Positions 1-9,611 are shown, counted from the stretch's first letter. The stretch: 36,492 nucleotides of DNA from an uncultured Prochlorococcus sp. (GCA_902558895.1 CACEFS010000013.1:1-36492), one strand, 5' to 3'. Numbers and translations are program-made. Notes: generated from the letters alone by a model not told the origin.

Positions 1-732
1 TCTTCTTCCACCACCTTGTAGCGCAATCATTAATCTCAATATAAAAACAAAAAGATTTATATAAGTTAGATACATACCTAAAGCCCCTGCAAGGTATTGC
101 TCATCATTATATCTTCTTGGCATTGTATAAAAATCGACGAAAGACATTGCAACAAATAAGACAGTTCCAAATCCTGCAATTATCAATTCGAGTCCTGAAC
201 CCCCAAAAACTCCTGGTGCAAAGAATCCTCCAATTAATTGGACAAACATTGCTATTAGCAATCCTATCAATCCAAGACCAACAACTCCACTTAGTGCTTG
301 ACCGACACTATCACTCATCCTTTGGCCAGTGTAAGAAGCAATAACGAATGTTATACCAGTAGCTAAGGCAGCTGTTCCAACCGAACCAATACCAATTGTT
401 CCTATTGCTAAAGCAACTATTCCACTTAAGGTGAATCCAGTTAACAAACTAAATCCTGTCAACAAGGGGAGTGCCTTTGCATTATTTGCATTATTTGCAG
501 CGCTTGTGGCTATGAAAAACAAAATCAATTCTGCAATTAATGCAACTATTGAAAGAGGCTGGAAAAGACCAGGATTTGTTGCTATTAGTGAGACACCAGC
601 TAAAACCCCTAAAGAAGTTAGAACCATACCTCCACCTACGAAAGGTAACGCTTTTTGAACAACATTAGGTCCAACAATTGAACTGGTTTGTGCTTCACGA
701 ATAGCTTGATTGAAATTACTACTTGCTGGCAT
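1..732 (-). CDS. Bax inhibitor-1 family membrane protein (3' end beyond window)
   Basis: Reading the minus strand from the ATG at 732-730 gives an uninterrupted frame of 244 codons to the window edge. It begins MPASSNFNQAIREAQ and reaches IALQGGGRR at the edge, so probably only the last few residues are missing. The protein is almost entirely hydrophobic, with about seven membrane segments separated by short loops. The segment FVDFYTMPRRYNDEQY before the last helix, followed by LTYINLFVFILRLM, is typical of the Bax inhibitor-1/YccA/YbhL family. Bacterial members are inner-membrane proteins; E. coli YccA interacts with the FtsH protease, but the role in cyanobacteria is not established. It lies 74 bases downstream of the phoH-like gene in the same direction and is probably the last gene of the arc6-ffh-rpsP-phoH unit. 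Family assignment is firm; function is open. Confidence 0.85.
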   Translation of the reverse strand, partial: MPASSNFNQAIREAQTSSIVGPNVVQKALPFVGGGMVLTSLGVLAGVSLIATNPGLFQPLSIVALIAELILFFIATSAANNANNAKALPLLTGFSLLTGFTLSGIVALAIGTIGIGSVGTAALATGITFVIASYTGQRMSDSVGQALSGVVGLGLIGLLIAMFVQLIGGFFAPGVFGGSGLELIIAGFGTVLFVAMSFVDFYTMPRRYNDEQYLAGALGMYLTYINLFVFILRLMIALQGGGRR

Positions 733-806
733 TTTTTTTTATTTAATATAGATTTATTCTACTTGATTTTTAAAATTTCAGGGTACGGATCTCCAGAGTT
801 ATAAAT

Positions 807-1763
807 TTATTGATAAGCCTCAATAATTTTCTGAACTAAAGGATGACGAACTACATCTTCAATATCTAAATAACAAAATTTTATACCTTCAGTTTCAGAG
901 AAAATTCTCGATGCTTCAATGAGGCCGCTTTCCTGATCTTTTTTTAAATCAATTTGTGTTACGTCTCCGTTTACAACCATTTTTGATCTCTCTCCTAATC
1001 TGGTCAAAAACATTCTCATTTGAGAGCATGTAGTATTTTGCGCTTCATCCAGGATAATCATGGAGTTATCCAAGGTTCTTCCTCTCATAAATGCCAAAGG
1101 AGCAACTTCAATGATTCCCTTATCAATTAACGAATTTGTTCTATCAAACCCGAAAATACTATGCAAAGAATCAAATAAAGGTCTTAAATATGGATCTACT
1201 TTTTGTTGCAAATCACCAGGTAGAAATCCCAAACTTTCACCAGCTTCTACAGCTGGTCTAGTTAAAACAATTTTTTCAATTTTTTTCTCGTTCAATAGCC
1301 TTGCCGCGCAAACAGTTGCTAAAAATGTCTTGCCAGTTCCAGCCGGACCAATTGCGAACGTAAGATCAAAGTTTTCAATTGATTCAACATATTCTTTTTG
1401 CCTTATAGTTCTTGGTCTTAAAAATCTTCCCTGTTTTGAACGCGCAAGAATTTTTTTTCCAAGTTCAGCATGCGAAGACGATTCGCCCATATTTAAAGAA
1501 CTTAAAGCCGCTTTAAGATCTACCTCTGGGACTTCTAAGCCTTGTTCCCAAATTGGTCTTGTTAGTTCTACTAATGCTGAGGCTCTCTCAATTTTAGATA
1601 CAACGCCGTTCATCTCAAGTTGTAAGCCTCTTATAGTTAAAGAAACTCCTGTTAAGGACTCAAATTTTTTTAAGAATGAATTACCAGGTCCAGATAATGC
1701 TGTAGCGGCATCAGAGCTTGGCAAATCTATTTTGAAGTGACCAGTTTTGGAAACTTCCTTCAT
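807..1763 (-). CDS. phoH: PhoH-like ATPase (PhoH/YbeZ family)
   Basis: A 318-residue protein of normal length for the YbeZ/PhoH family. The P-loop GPAGTGKT lies at about residues 139-146 and the Walker B motif MIILDEAQN at about 232-241, followed by MRMFLTRLGERSKMVVNGD, the standard PhoH signature. The N-terminal ~110 residues form the KH-like region seen in cytoplasmic PhoH proteins. These are soluble P-loop NTPases thought to act with the endonuclease YbeY in rRNA maturation; the name comes from the phosphate-regulated E. coli gene, but nothing here shows phosphate control. The ATG start is 36 bases downstream of the rpsP stop, consistent with co-transcription with ribosome and targeting genes. 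A 226-codon open frame on the opposite strand (1060-1740) is a shadow. Confidence 0.93.
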   Translation of the reverse strand: MKEVSKTGHFKIDLPSSDAATALSGPGNSFLKKFESLTGVSLTIRGLQLEMNGVVSKIERASALVELTRPIWEQGLEVPEVDLKAALSSLNMGESSSHAELGKKILARSKQGRFLRPRTIRQKEYVESIENFDLTFAIGPAGTGKTFLATVCAARLLNEKKIEKIVLTRPAVEAGESLGFLPGDLQQKVDPYLRPLFDSLHSIFGFDRTNSLIDKGIIEVAPLAFMRGRTLDNSMIILDEAQNTTCSQMRMFLTRLGERSKMVVNGDVTQIDLKKDQESGLIEASRIFSETEGIKFCYLDIEDVVRHPLVQKIIEAYQ

Positions 1764-1799
1764 CTAGTTATTGAATAAGAATAAAAATTTATCAAATCA

Positions 1800-2144
1800 C
1801 TAGCTTTCAGCTTTACTACTATCATTTTCTTCGTCTTTAGTTTTAGCCTTAGCTAATTTTTCCTTCTCTAACTTTGCTTTACCAATTGCGATAGAGGGTC
1901 TTTCTTTTTTTTCTAATAACCCTCCCTTTTCTAATAAAGTTCTCACAACATCAGTTGGCTGAGCACCCTGAGTAAGTCTTGTTCTTAAAGCTTCTGTGTC
2001 AAGACGGGTTTCCTTAGTTCTTGGATTATAAAAACCTAGTTCTTGTAAAGGTCTGCCATCTCTTCTGGAAGTACTATTGCATGCAACAATTCTGAAACTT
2101 GCCTCTTTTTTCTTTCCAAAGCGCTTAAGGCGCAACTTAATCAT
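1800..2144 (-). CDS. rpsP: 30S ribosomal protein S16
   Basis: A 114-residue protein starting [20 protein letters not shown], the conserved S16 N-terminus, followed by the S16 core ([17 protein letters not shown]). The core ends at about residue 80. The remainder is a lysine- and glutamate-rich tail ending [15 protein letters not shown], longer than the compact bacterial S16 and charged, probably disordered. S16 binds 16S rRNA and is needed for assembly of the 30S body. The gene sits 54 bases after ffh and 36 bases before phoH in the same direction. Linkage of rpsP with ffh is common across bacteria. Confidence 0.97.
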   Translation of the reverse strand: MIKLRLKRFGKKKEASFRIVACNSTSRRDGRPLQELGFYNPRTKETRLDTEALRTRLTQGAQPTDVVRTLLEKGGLLEKKERPSIAIGKAKLEKEKLAKAKTKDEENDSSKAES

Positions 2145-2198
2145 CTTAAATTAATGCGTTTTTAATAATAATATCATTTAAAGGTAAAAATATAGAAA

Positions 2199-3623
2199 CT
2201 ATAAATCGGCAAAACCTTTTTTCTTTTTATTATTTTTTTGTTTTTTCATTGGCTTATTACCACTCATACCTCCCATTCCTGGCATACCTCCCATTCCTGG
2301 CATACCTCCCATTCCTGGCATACCTCCGTTCGACATTTGTTTCATAAAACCTCTCATTCTCTGAAAATCAGCTAATACTTTATCTACATCTTTTGCTTCA
2401 TAACCACTACCCTGAGCGATTCTTTGTCTTCTTGAGGGCTGAGCTGCAAGAACCTCAGGTTTCTGTTTCTCCTCAAGAGTCATTGATGAGATCATAGATT
2501 CTATTTTCTTAAGTTGATCTTCTCCATCTTTTATCATCCCATCATCGATTTTATTCATCCCTGGGATCAATTTAATCAATCCACCAAGTGATCCCATCCT
2601 TTTAATTAACCTCATTTGTTTAACAAAATCATTAAAATCAAAAGTCGCTTCTTGAAGTTTCTTTTGCATCGCTTCTGCATCAGCAAGTTCTACTTCTTTT
2701 TGGGCTTTTTCAACAAGTGTCAATACATCACCCATGCCTAAAATTCTGCTAGCCATTCTCTCTGGATGAAATGGTTGCAGTGCCTCTATTTTTTCACCTA
2801 CCCCGATAAATTTGATTGGTTTACCACTTATTTTTCTTATTGATAAAGCAGCGCCTCCTCTTGAGTCTCCATCCAACTTAGTTAATATCGCCCCTGTGAT
2901 TCCTACTTTTTCATGAAATGACTTTGTTAAATCAGCAGCTTCTTGCCCAATCATTGAATCAACAACGAGCAAAACTTCATCAGGATTAGAAACTTCTTTT
3001 ATTCGAACCATTTCACTCATCATGGAATCATCAATTTGCAATCTTCCTGCGGTATCAATAATTATCGAATTAAAATCATTTTCACTTGCAAAATTCAATG
3101 CATCCTTTGCTATCTCTTCTGGCTTGCTATTTTTTTCTTTAGCTGAAAAAACTTCCAAGTCATATTGACTTCCCAATGTTTTAAGCTGCTCTACAGCTGC
3201 CGGTCGATAAATATCTGCAGCAACCAAAAGAACTTTTTTATCTTTTTCCTTCAAATAAAGGCCTAATTTTCCTGTTGCAGTTGTTTTACCCGCTCCCTGA
3301 AGTCCAGCCATTAAAATGACTGTGGGACTATTTTCATTTTCGTTTAATGGAGAATTTTCAATCCCCATAATATTAATCAATTCTTTATTTACAACTTCTA
3401 TAAATTTTTGACCTGGGTTTACACCCCTAACTACTTCTTCTCCAATAGCTTTATCTTTGACATCTGATATAAACTCTTTGACAACAGACAAACTTACATC
3501 TGCTTCAAGAAGTGCCCTTTTTACGTCCTTTAAAGCGTCATTGATATTATTTTCACTAATTTTTGCTTGGCCTCTTAAACCCTTTACTGCATCTTCAAAG
3601 CGTGACGAGAGTTCATCAAACAT
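2199..3623 (-). CDS. ffh: Signal recognition particle protein Ffh (SRP54)
   Basis: A 474-residue GTPase with the usual SRP54 order: N-terminal helical bundle (1-100), G domain with GLQGAGKTT at 107-115, RPAAVEQL, DTAGRL, TKLDGDSRGG, and a C-terminal methionine-rich M domain. It binds signal sequences on ribosomes together with SRP RNA (its gene is at 30205-30300) and delivers membrane proteins through FtsY. The M domain carries GSGYEAKDVDKVL, then three GGMPGM repeats encoded by an exact 18-base tandem repeat, and ends in a strongly basic tail (MKKQKNNKKKKGFADL). The ATG start lies 47 bases after arc6. Identification is certain; only the repeat number looks variable. Confidence 0.98.
   Translation of the reverse strand: MFDELSSRFEDAVKGLRGQAKISENNINDALKDVKRALLEADVSLSVVKEFISDVKDKAIGEEVVRGVNPGQKFIEVVNKELINIMGIENSPLNENENSPTVILMAGLQGAGKTTATGKLGLYLKEKDKKVLLVAADIYRPAAVEQLKTLGSQYDLEVFSAKEKNSKPEEIAKDALNFASENDFNSIIIDTAGRLQIDDSMMSEMVRIKEVSNPDEVLLVVDSMIGQEAADLTKSFHEKVGITGAILTKLDGDSRGGAALSIRKISGKPIKFIGVGEKIEALQPFHPERMASRILGMGDVLTLVEKAQKEVELADAEAMQKKLQEATFDFNDFVKQMRLIKRMGSLGGLIKLIPGMNKIDDGMIKDGEDQLKKIESMISSMTLEEKQKPEVLAAQPSRRQRIAQGSGYEAKDVDKVLADFQRMRGFMKQMSNGGMPGMGGMPGMGGMPGMGGMSGNKPMKKQKNNKKKKGFADL
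2265..2327 (-). repeat. 18-bp tandem repeat in ffh (GGMPGM-coding)
   Basis: The plus-strand unit catacctcccattcctgg occurs three times exactly (2265-2282, 2283-2300, 2301-2318) followed by half a unit to 2327. The period is a multiple of three, so the frame is kept and the protein gains or loses six residues per unit. It codes for GGMPGM steps in the Ffh M-domain tail, where flexible methionine- and glycine-rich sequence is tolerated. Confidence 0.95.
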
Positions 3624-3670
3624 TATTAAAAAGTAATTTTAGTTATTATAGATGATATTGAAGTTTGTAA

Positions 3671-5776
3671 TTACAAGCCACTAACAAAATCAATCAATTT
3701 CCATGACTTCTTTGAAAAACCCAAAATATATTTAACTTTAAGAGGAGTCAAAGATGTTTCATTAACAAATTCTCCAGAATTCTTTACTATTCTCTCTAGA
3801 TAATTTAATTCAACTAAAACAACAATCCGAGAGGAAGTTTGCGATTCCAAATCTATTTTACGTATTTGAGGATTAATTTCTTTATAAATTCCCTTTTTTA
3901 TATCTTTCTGTCTTTCTTCTTTTGTTCGGGCAATCAAACCTTTACTAACAATTTTTGAAATGTTAAGTTCACTATTTCCAGCTAAGTAATTACTTTTACT
4001 CATAAGCCATTCATTAATTAAATTTCTTATATCTTCCAAAGACGGGGAGGCCTTATTAAGTTCTTTGAGCTCATTGGGAATAATTGAAGTAGATTTCTCG
4101 GTAAAAGACTTCGATTTATTTGGAGGGCTTTTTTTTATTTCTTGAATAATATTTTTCTCAGTAACCTTTTTATTATTATCTATTGCAATTAAGGGTTTTT
4201 CAGCAAAATCCTCATCTTGAATTGATTTTTTTATATTACTTCTTAAAAATCCAATCCCAATGCCAAATGCAAATAAGATCAAAAAAGCATAAATATAAAT
4301 TAAATAAGGTGACTGATTAATAATCTTTTTATCCTTCAAGAATTCTCCAAAACTAAACTTTAATTCGGCAATTTTTTCAATTAAAAAATTATAAAACTCT
4401 ATTGGTTTTTTCTTAAATAATTGCTGATTGAATACTTTGTCTTTGTTCTGAATCTCTTCATAATCTTCTTTTATGCCGCCAGGCCAAGGTAATCTTCTTT
4501 CATCAATATTGCTTGATGTATTATCAAAATCTTCAGTAGTTTTAGTAGATGATTCCTTTTGAATTTGTTGGTTCTGCAAATTTGATCTAATTGCAGTTTT
4601 ATTTGATTTCTTTTCTAATTTTTCAATAAATTCTTGAATTTCCCTATCTTCGAACCAAGAATCTAAATCCACCTTTTTTGAGTCAATATCTCTATACCCA
4701 ACTAAAACATCATTCTCTAACCAATTTTTACAGAAAATACATGTTGCTTCTAACTTATTTCCAGGATAATTATTAAGCCAATCTCTTAAATTTTCATCAG
4801 AACTACTTGAAAATCTTGCAGAGGCTTGGTCAACATCAGCCAAAAGCAAGTCCAAGCAACCAATTAGAGGCATTGAATCAAGACCAGGTAGATTTAGTTT
4901 CTTTAAAATTCTTCTCGCTTCAAATAATTTTTCCGGCTTTCTTCTAGAGAAACCAATAGCTGTTAAGGATAGAAAAGCTAAAAATCCCGCTTCTAATGAT
5001 CCTCTTTTTTGTAATTCAAGAAACAAATCAATCTGTTCTTGAACCGTTAAAAATGGCTTAATTTGTTGAAAAAAAGCTTCAAACTCTTGCTGATTTAAAT
5101 AATTTTTATATTCAGATTTATTATTACCTTCCAAACCACCTCTTTTGATTATTAAATTTTCCAGCATATTTAAGCCTTTTTTATGAGACTCATGATCATT
5201 TAGATCTCTACTAAGTAGATCTAGGATTCTGTAAGGAAGCAAAGCAACCAAGTCTTCTTCAAGTTCCTTTCTTATGTTTACAAGCTTTCCCATTCTTTGT
5301 AGAAGTTGTATGCCTTCATGTAAGAAGTCTGCCGCGTTAGAATAGGATCTAAGCTGTTGTTCTTGAATTGCAGAGTCTCTAGCTGTTAAAGCAGCCAATA
5401 ATGTTAAATCAGCTTCTCTACTACTTCCTAAAGCTGGAGTTTGTGGGGGATGTAATGCTTTTCTCGTGATTTTAAAAGCTTCTTTTGGTGAGCCCGATTC
5501 CCAAAGAAGTATTAGTCCTGCCACTTCTTTATTTGAGTAAAAATCTAATCCAGAATTCCCATTTAGTAGCAAATTTTCATACTCTCTTCTGCTTTCTGGA
5601 TCTGTAAGTAAATCGGCAGTGAGGCGAAGCAACTCAGATCTTTGGGTTAAAACTTCATAAGTAAAACCTTCATCGGGTGTTTTATCTAACCGCAATTGAA
5701 ACGCCCTTAATATTTCCTCAGAAGTCGCAGAGGGGCTTACGCCAATTAAACGAAAATGGTCTAAAGGAAGTTCCAA
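3671..5776 (-). CDS. ftn2: Cell division protein ARC6/Ftn2 (ZipN) homologue
   Basis: A 701-residue protein recognised as the cyanobacterial Ftn2/ZipN, the ancestor of chloroplast ARC6. It starts MELPLDHFRLIGVSPSAT and carries a divergent J-like domain to about residue 70 (LTDPESRREYENLLL matches the family). A long helical cytoplasmic region follows to about 480, then a single membrane helix at about 488-512 (PYLIYIYAFLILFAFGIGI) and a C-terminal ARC6/IMS-type domain at about 590-701. ARC6/Ftn2 anchors and stabilises the FtsZ ring at the inner membrane; ftsZ is at 29075. The start is TTG at 5776: an in-frame stop lies four codons upstream and an AGGA sits seven bases before it. The gene diverges from pdhA and probably leads the arc6-ffh-rpsP-phoH unit. 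Confidence 0.9.
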   Translation of the reverse strand: MELPLDHFRLIGVSPSATSEEILRAFQLRLDKTPDEGFTYEVLTQRSELLRLTADLLTDPESRREYENLLLNGNSGLDFYSNKEVAGLILLWESGSPKEAFKITRKALHPPQTPALGSSREADLTLLAALTARDSAIQEQQLRSYSNAADFLHEGIQLLQRMGKLVNIRKELEEDLVALLPYRILDLLSRDLNDHESHKKGLNMLENLIIKRGGLEGNNKSEYKNYLNQQEFEAFFQQIKPFLTVQEQIDLFLELQKRGSLEAGFLAFLSLTAIGFSRRKPEKLFEARRILKKLNLPGLDSMPLIGCLDLLLADVDQASARFSSSSDENLRDWLNNYPGNKLEATCIFCKNWLENDVLVGYRDIDSKKVDLDSWFEDREIQEFIEKLEKKSNKTAIRSNLQNQQIQKESSTKTTEDFDNTSSNIDERRLPWPGGIKEDYEEIQNKDKVFNQQLFKKKPIEFYNFLIEKIAELKFSFGEFLKDKKIINQSPYLIYIYAFLILFAFGIGIGFLRSNIKKSIQDEDFAEKPLIAIDNNKKVTEKNIIQEIKKSPPNKSKSFTEKSTSIIPNELKELNKASPSLEDIRNLINEWLMSKSNYLAGNSELNISKIVSKGLIARTKEERQKDIKKGIYKEINPQIRKIDLESQTSSRIVVLVELNYLERIVKNSGEFVNETSLTPLKVKYILGFSKKSWKLIDFVSGL

Positions 5777-5924
5777 ACAAATATCCTATTGAAAATTCTT
5801 AGACAAATTTTATCAAGTTAAAAATTTTTTTCACAAGGTCTTACAGAGTTATTAAAAAAAATCATGAAAATCGCCCTTCACACCTTAGAATGTTAACAAA
5901 TCAAAACTTCGTTAAGGTATTTTC

Positions 5925-6962
5925 TTGGAAACACACGTAGAGAGAATCTCAAATCTTCAAGACATAAAAAAAGCCGAATTAGATCGAGAAACCGGATTAT
6001 TTCTTTATGAGGACATGACGCTTGGGCGTAGGTTTGAAGATAAGTGTGCAGAAATGTATTACAGGGGAAAAATGTTTGGTTTCGTTCATTTATATAACGG
6101 TCAAGAGGCAATAAGCACTGGAGTAATAGGCGCAATGAAAAAGAAACATGATTGGTTTTGTAGTACCTATCGCGATCATGTTCATGCACTAAGTGCGGGG
6201 GTTCCCTCATTTGAAGTAATGAGTGAACTTTTTGGTAAAGCTACTGGTTGTAGCAAAGGCCGAGGTGGATCTATGCACTTATTTTCAAGAGAACATCACT
6301 TACTCGGAGGATATGCTTTTATTGGTGAAGGAATTCCAGTTGCCTTAGGGTCAGCTTTTTCAAGTAAATACAAAAAGGAAGTTGCTGGTAATATTAATAG
6401 TGATTCGGTAACTGCAGCATTCTTTGGGGATGGGACTTGCAATAATGGGCAATTTTTTGAGTGTTTAAATATGGCTCAGTTATGGAAATTACCAATAATT
6501 TTTGTTGTTGAAAATAATAAATGGGCTATTGGTATGGCTCACGATAGAGCTACTAGCAATCCTGAAATTTGGAGAAAAGCTTCTGCTTTTGGTATGCACG
6601 GCGAGGAAGTTGATGGCATGGATGTATTAGCAGTTAGAGGAGCAGCACAAAGAGCAATTGAACGCGCTAGAGCAGGAGAAGGTCCTACACTCTTAGAATG
6701 TTTGACTTATAGATATAGAGGGCATTCTCTTGCAGATCCAGACGAATTAAGGTCTGAAAAAGAGAAGGAGTTTTGGGGGAAAAGAGATCCTATTAAGAAA
6801 TTAGCCAAAGAAATTATTGACGGTAAATTCGCAACGGAAGAAGAATTAAAAATTATTGAAAAGAAAATTGATGTAGAGATATCGGAGTCAGTTAAAAATG
6901 CTATCGAAGCACCCGAGCCTCCTTCAGAAGAATTAACCAAATATATTTGGGCAGAAGATTAG
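5925..6962 (+). CDS. pdhA: Pyruvate dehydrogenase E1 component, alpha subunit
   Basis: A 345-residue E1-alpha subunit. The thiamine-diphosphate motif starts with GDG at about residue 168 and closes with [10 protein letters not shown]; the loop [16 protein letters not shown] holds the phosphorylation-loop region of the family. With E1-beta, E2 and E3 (lpd, 15493-16932 here) it converts pyruvate to acetyl-CoA. The start is TTG at 5925: an in-frame stop at 5913-5915 leaves no upstream ATG or GTG, and AAGG at 5914-5917 gives a seven-base spacing. The next methionine is about 30 residues in, inside conserved sequence. The gene diverges from arc6 and ends one base before the stop of the convergent sigma factor gene. 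Confidence 0.96.
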   Translation: METHVERISNLQDIKKAELDRETGLFLYEDMTLGRRFEDKCAEMYYRGKMFGFVHLYNGQEAISTGVIGAMKKKHDWFCSTYRDHVHALSAGVPSFEVMSELFGKATGCSKGRGGSMHLFSREHHLLGGYAFIGEGIPVALGSAFSSKYKKEVAGNINSDSVTAAFFGDGTCNNGQFFECLNMAQLWKLPIIFVVENNKWAIGMAHDRATSNPEIWRKASAFGMHGEEVDGMDVLAVRGAAQRAIERARAGEGPTLLECLTYRYRGHSLADPDELRSEKEKEFWGKRDPIKKLAKEIIDGKFATEEELKIIEKKIDVEISESVKNAIEAPEPPSEELTKYIWAED

Positions 6963-6963
6963 A

Positions 6964-7905
6964 TTAAATACCACTAGGTAATTTTCTGGTTAAATTTCTT
7001 AATTTCCTTAGTGCCTTAAGTTCAACTTGTCTTACTCTTTCCCTTGAAACTTCTAATAATCTTCCAATTTCAGCAAGCGTATGTCTCTCATTTGCATCAA
7101 GTCCAAATCTTAATTTAAGAACATGTTGTTCCTGCTCGCTTAAATGACTTAACCACTTCCCAAGTTGCTCTTGATGCATTTTTTGTTCAACTTGATCTAA
7201 AGGTTCTTCATTATTACCATCTGCAATCAAATCACCTAAAAAGCTCCTGCCATCATCACCATTTACTGGAGCATCTAAACTACTTGTAGATAAGGCTTGT
7301 CTTAAAACAGAATCCAATTCTTCTACATCAATTTCCATCGCCTCTGCAATTTCAATTCTGCTTGGCATGGCACCAAGTTTATGAGCCAAATCTCTACTAA
7401 CTTTTCTAATAGAAGCTAACCTTTCACTTAAATGAACAGGTAAACGGATTGTTCTTGATTGACAGGCAATTGCTCTTGTCATACTCTGTCTAATCCACCA
7501 AAAAGCATAAGTAGAAAACTTATATCCCCTTGTCGGATCAAATTTTTCAACAGCTCTCTCCAACCCAAGAGAACCTTCTTGTACTAGATCAAGAAGTTCT
7601 AAGCCTTTACCTTGATATTTTTTTGCTACACTGACAACTAATCTTAAATTAGCTTTCATCATTCTTTCTTTAGCTCTTCGACCAATTTTTATCGTTCTTT
7701 TTTGCTGAGTTGTAAATTCATTAATCTTTTCATTTAATTGCCCATCTTCTGTAAGAATCATCATTTTCTGAACTTGATTCCCCAATTCAATCTCTTCGGC
7801 GGGAGTTAATAAAGGGACTCTACCGATATTCTGCAAATACCAACTTATTGGATCATTACCCCTCCTTTTAGGTAGTTCTGATTGTGTTGGTAGAGATGAA
7901 ACCAT
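6964..7905 (-). CDS. Group 2 (RpoD-like) RNA polymerase sigma factor
   Basis: A 313-residue sigma-70 family protein. It has region 1.2 (ISWYLQNIGRVPLLTPAEEIELG), region 2 with the -10 recognition helix (LDLVQEGSLGLERAVEKFDP, YKFSTYAFWWIRQSMTRAI), region 3 (RTIRLPVHLSERLASIRKVSR) and region 4 with the helix-turn-helix (LAEIGRLLEVSRERVRQVEL). There is no long acidic region 1.1, which makes it a group 2, non-essential type sigma. Cyanobacteria carry several; I cannot tell which paralogue this is. The ATG at 7905 is preceded by GGTT eight bases upstream. The stop lies one base from the pdhA stop, leaving no room for a separate terminator. Confidence 0.94.
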   Translation of the reverse strand: MVSSLPTQSELPKRRGNDPISWYLQNIGRVPLLTPAEEIELGNQVQKMMILTEDGQLNEKINEFTTQQKRTIKIGRRAKERMMKANLRLVVSVAKKYQGKGLELLDLVQEGSLGLERAVEKFDPTRGYKFSTYAFWWIRQSMTRAIACQSRTIRLPVHLSERLASIRKVSRDLAHKLGAMPSRIEIAEAMEIDVEELDSVLRQALSTSSLDAPVNGDDGRSFLGDLIADGNNEEPLDQVEQKMHQEQLGKWLSHLSEQEQHVLKLRFGLDANERHTLAEIGRLLEVSRERVRQVELKALRKLRNLTRKLPSGI

Positions 7906-8045
7906 TTTTTTAACCCATTAAGGTATTAAAACTCTCCTACACTTTTTGATTAATAGCCAAATATTTAATACGCGCTTCAGATTTCAAGTTATATTTGTAC
8001 ACTTATGTGTTTAAAACTATAAATAACTCTCTTTAATTGTTTCTT

Positions 8046-9611
8046 TCAAGATATTTGTCTCATTTTTTTATTTCGCATTAATTTTGACAATTCGTCACCA
8101 ATGGCAGAAGCATTTGACCCTTTTTTGCACTTTGATGCAGCAAATGAATGCAAAAGTACGTATTTAGCAAAAAAATCTGTTGTTATGTTTCTACAAAAGG
8201 TTAAATCAATCGCAGAACTACCAGCTATAAATCCAGATAAAAGATCACCCAATCCAGCTCGAGCTGTGTGTGAATCAGTCCCAAAAATTTGCCAAGCCTT
8301 TTTATTGTCAGCGACTATGCTATTAGCTCCCTTTAACAAAACACTTATGTTAAATTCTTGCGCAGCATTAAGAGCTTTTTCAACATTAGTCTCGCATTTG
8401 ATATTAGGGAATAACCTCGAAAATTCTTTGCCATGAGGTGTTATCCATGTCTTAAATCTTCTCTCTAAGAAGAATTTTGAACATAATTTAGATTCTGAAA
8501 TTCTATTGAGTGCATCCGCATCCAAGATCAATAATCCTTCAAAACCAGTGAGAATGTCTTTTGCTTTTTGCCAATCATCATTATCAATTCCTATTCCTGG
8601 GCCGACAGCTACTGAATCAAATGCATTTAAATCAATATTTTTTAATGCACTAAATAAAGATGCATTTCCATTTTGATTAGATTGCATAGTATCCTTTAAA
8701 ACTATTTCTGGAGCAACTTGCCAAATAGATTCAGCAACTAACTCAGGCAGGACAGCCGAGATATAGCCTGCTCCACTTGATATCGCCCCTTTTAATGCTA
8801 AGTATGCAGCACCAGGATATTTTTCACTTCCAGCTATTAATAATGTTCTACCTCTTTTATATTTGTTGGAATTTCTTGGTAAAGAAGGTAAATCAATATT
8901 TTTTAAATCTTTGTAAGTAACCTTAAAAATCTTTTTATCAACTTTGGAAAGTTTACTCATAGGCACCCCAACATCTATATGGTGCAATTCTCCAATAAAA
9001 GGTAATGCAGAATCTTGCGTCAACCCAATCTTATTAAGACCAATTACCAAGGTATGGTCTGCCTTTACTGCGTTATCTAAAAAAGGCTCTCCTTTATCAG
9101 GACATAATCCTGTTGGAATATCAATACTTATTACCTTGCCATATTTGTTATGAAATTTTTGATTAAAAAGTTTAATTAATTTATTATCAACTTTTCTAGT
9201 TTGATTATTGCCAAAAACAGCATCAATCCAAAGTTCTTTACCATTTGCATCAGGGGGCTCTACTAATTTTGTGACGCCAATAGATGTAAGATAATTAAGG
9301 TGGTTATTTGTTAATGTTTTTTTTATCGGGAATGGACACCATACCTTTACTAAAAAATCTTTCAAAAAAAGCTCTCTAGCTATTACTGCACCATCCCCAC
9401 CATTATGCCCAGGACCTATAAAAACAGTTATTCCATACTTTAGAAGACGTTTCCTTTTCAAGAGCCATCTACTAATTTGAATACCAGCTTTTTCCATCAA
9501 TGCTTCTTGAGGCATTCCATCAAAAAACATTTCTTTCTCTAATATCAACATTTGCTTTGAATCAACAATTAAATGTTTAGAGTCAATTGTTGGCCATACA
9601 ATTTCGTTCAT
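8046..9611 (-). CDS. nnrD: Bifunctional NAD(P)H-hydrate epimerase / dehydratase
   Basis: A 521-residue fusion of the two NAD(P)HX repair enzymes. The N-terminal half (to about 215) is the YjeF_N epimerase with GPGHNGGDG at 66-74 and SIDIPTGL. The C-terminal half (from about 225) is the ribokinase-fold ADP- or ATP-dependent dehydratase with KRGRTLLIAGS, VGPGIG, LDADALN, TPHGKEFSRL and RAGLGDLLSGFIAG. In the last motif a Leu replaces the usual Thr or Ser of the G(T/S)GD anion hole. Together they restore damaged, hydrated NADH and NADPH. The ATG at 9611 is 46 bases from the divergent mnmA start, so both promoters share a very small region. Confidence 0.94.
   Translation of the reverse strand: MNEIVWPTIDSKHLIVDSKQMLILEKEMFFDGMPQEALMEKAGIQISRWLLKRKRLLKYGITVFIGPGHNGGDGAVIARELFLKDFLVKVWCPFPIKKTLTNNHLNYLTSIGVTKLVEPPDANGKELWIDAVFGNNQTRKVDNKLIKLFNQKFHNKYGKVISIDIPTGLCPDKGEPFLDNAVKADHTLVIGLNKIGLTQDSALPFIGELHHIDVGVPMSKLSKVDKKIFKVTYKDLKNIDLPSLPRNSNKYKRGRTLLIAGSEKYPGAAYLALKGAISSGAGYISAVLPELVAESIWQVAPEIVLKDTMQSNQNGNASLFSALKNIDLNAFDSVAVGPGIGIDNDDWQKAKDILTGFEGLLILDADALNRISESKLCSKFFLERRFKTWITPHGKEFSRLFPNIKCETNVEKALNAAQEFNISVLLKGANSIVADNKKAWQIFGTDSHTARAGLGDLLSGFIAGSSAIDLTFCRNITTDFFAKYVLLHSFAASKCKKGSNASAIGDELSKLMRNKKMRQIS

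Noticed and set aside
1-732. Truncated Bax-inhibitor-1 gene as a pseudogene
   Set aside because: The frame is intact to the window edge, and the missing end is simply outside the window.
1060-1740. 226-codon open frame on the plus strand
   Set aside because: It is fully antisense to the phoH-like gene, whose motifs are all intact; the peptide has no recognisable family.
2265-2327. Direct repeats as a possible CRISPR array
   Set aside because: The units are contiguous with no spacers and keep the ffh reading frame.
5893-6210. 105-codon minus-strand frame overlapping pdhA
   Set aside because: Lies inside the conserved E1-alpha coding region in the other strand; no motif and improbable composition.
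6957-6970. Bidirectional terminator between pdhA and the sigma gene
   Set aside because: Only one base separates the stops and no GC-rich stem with a T run is present around them.
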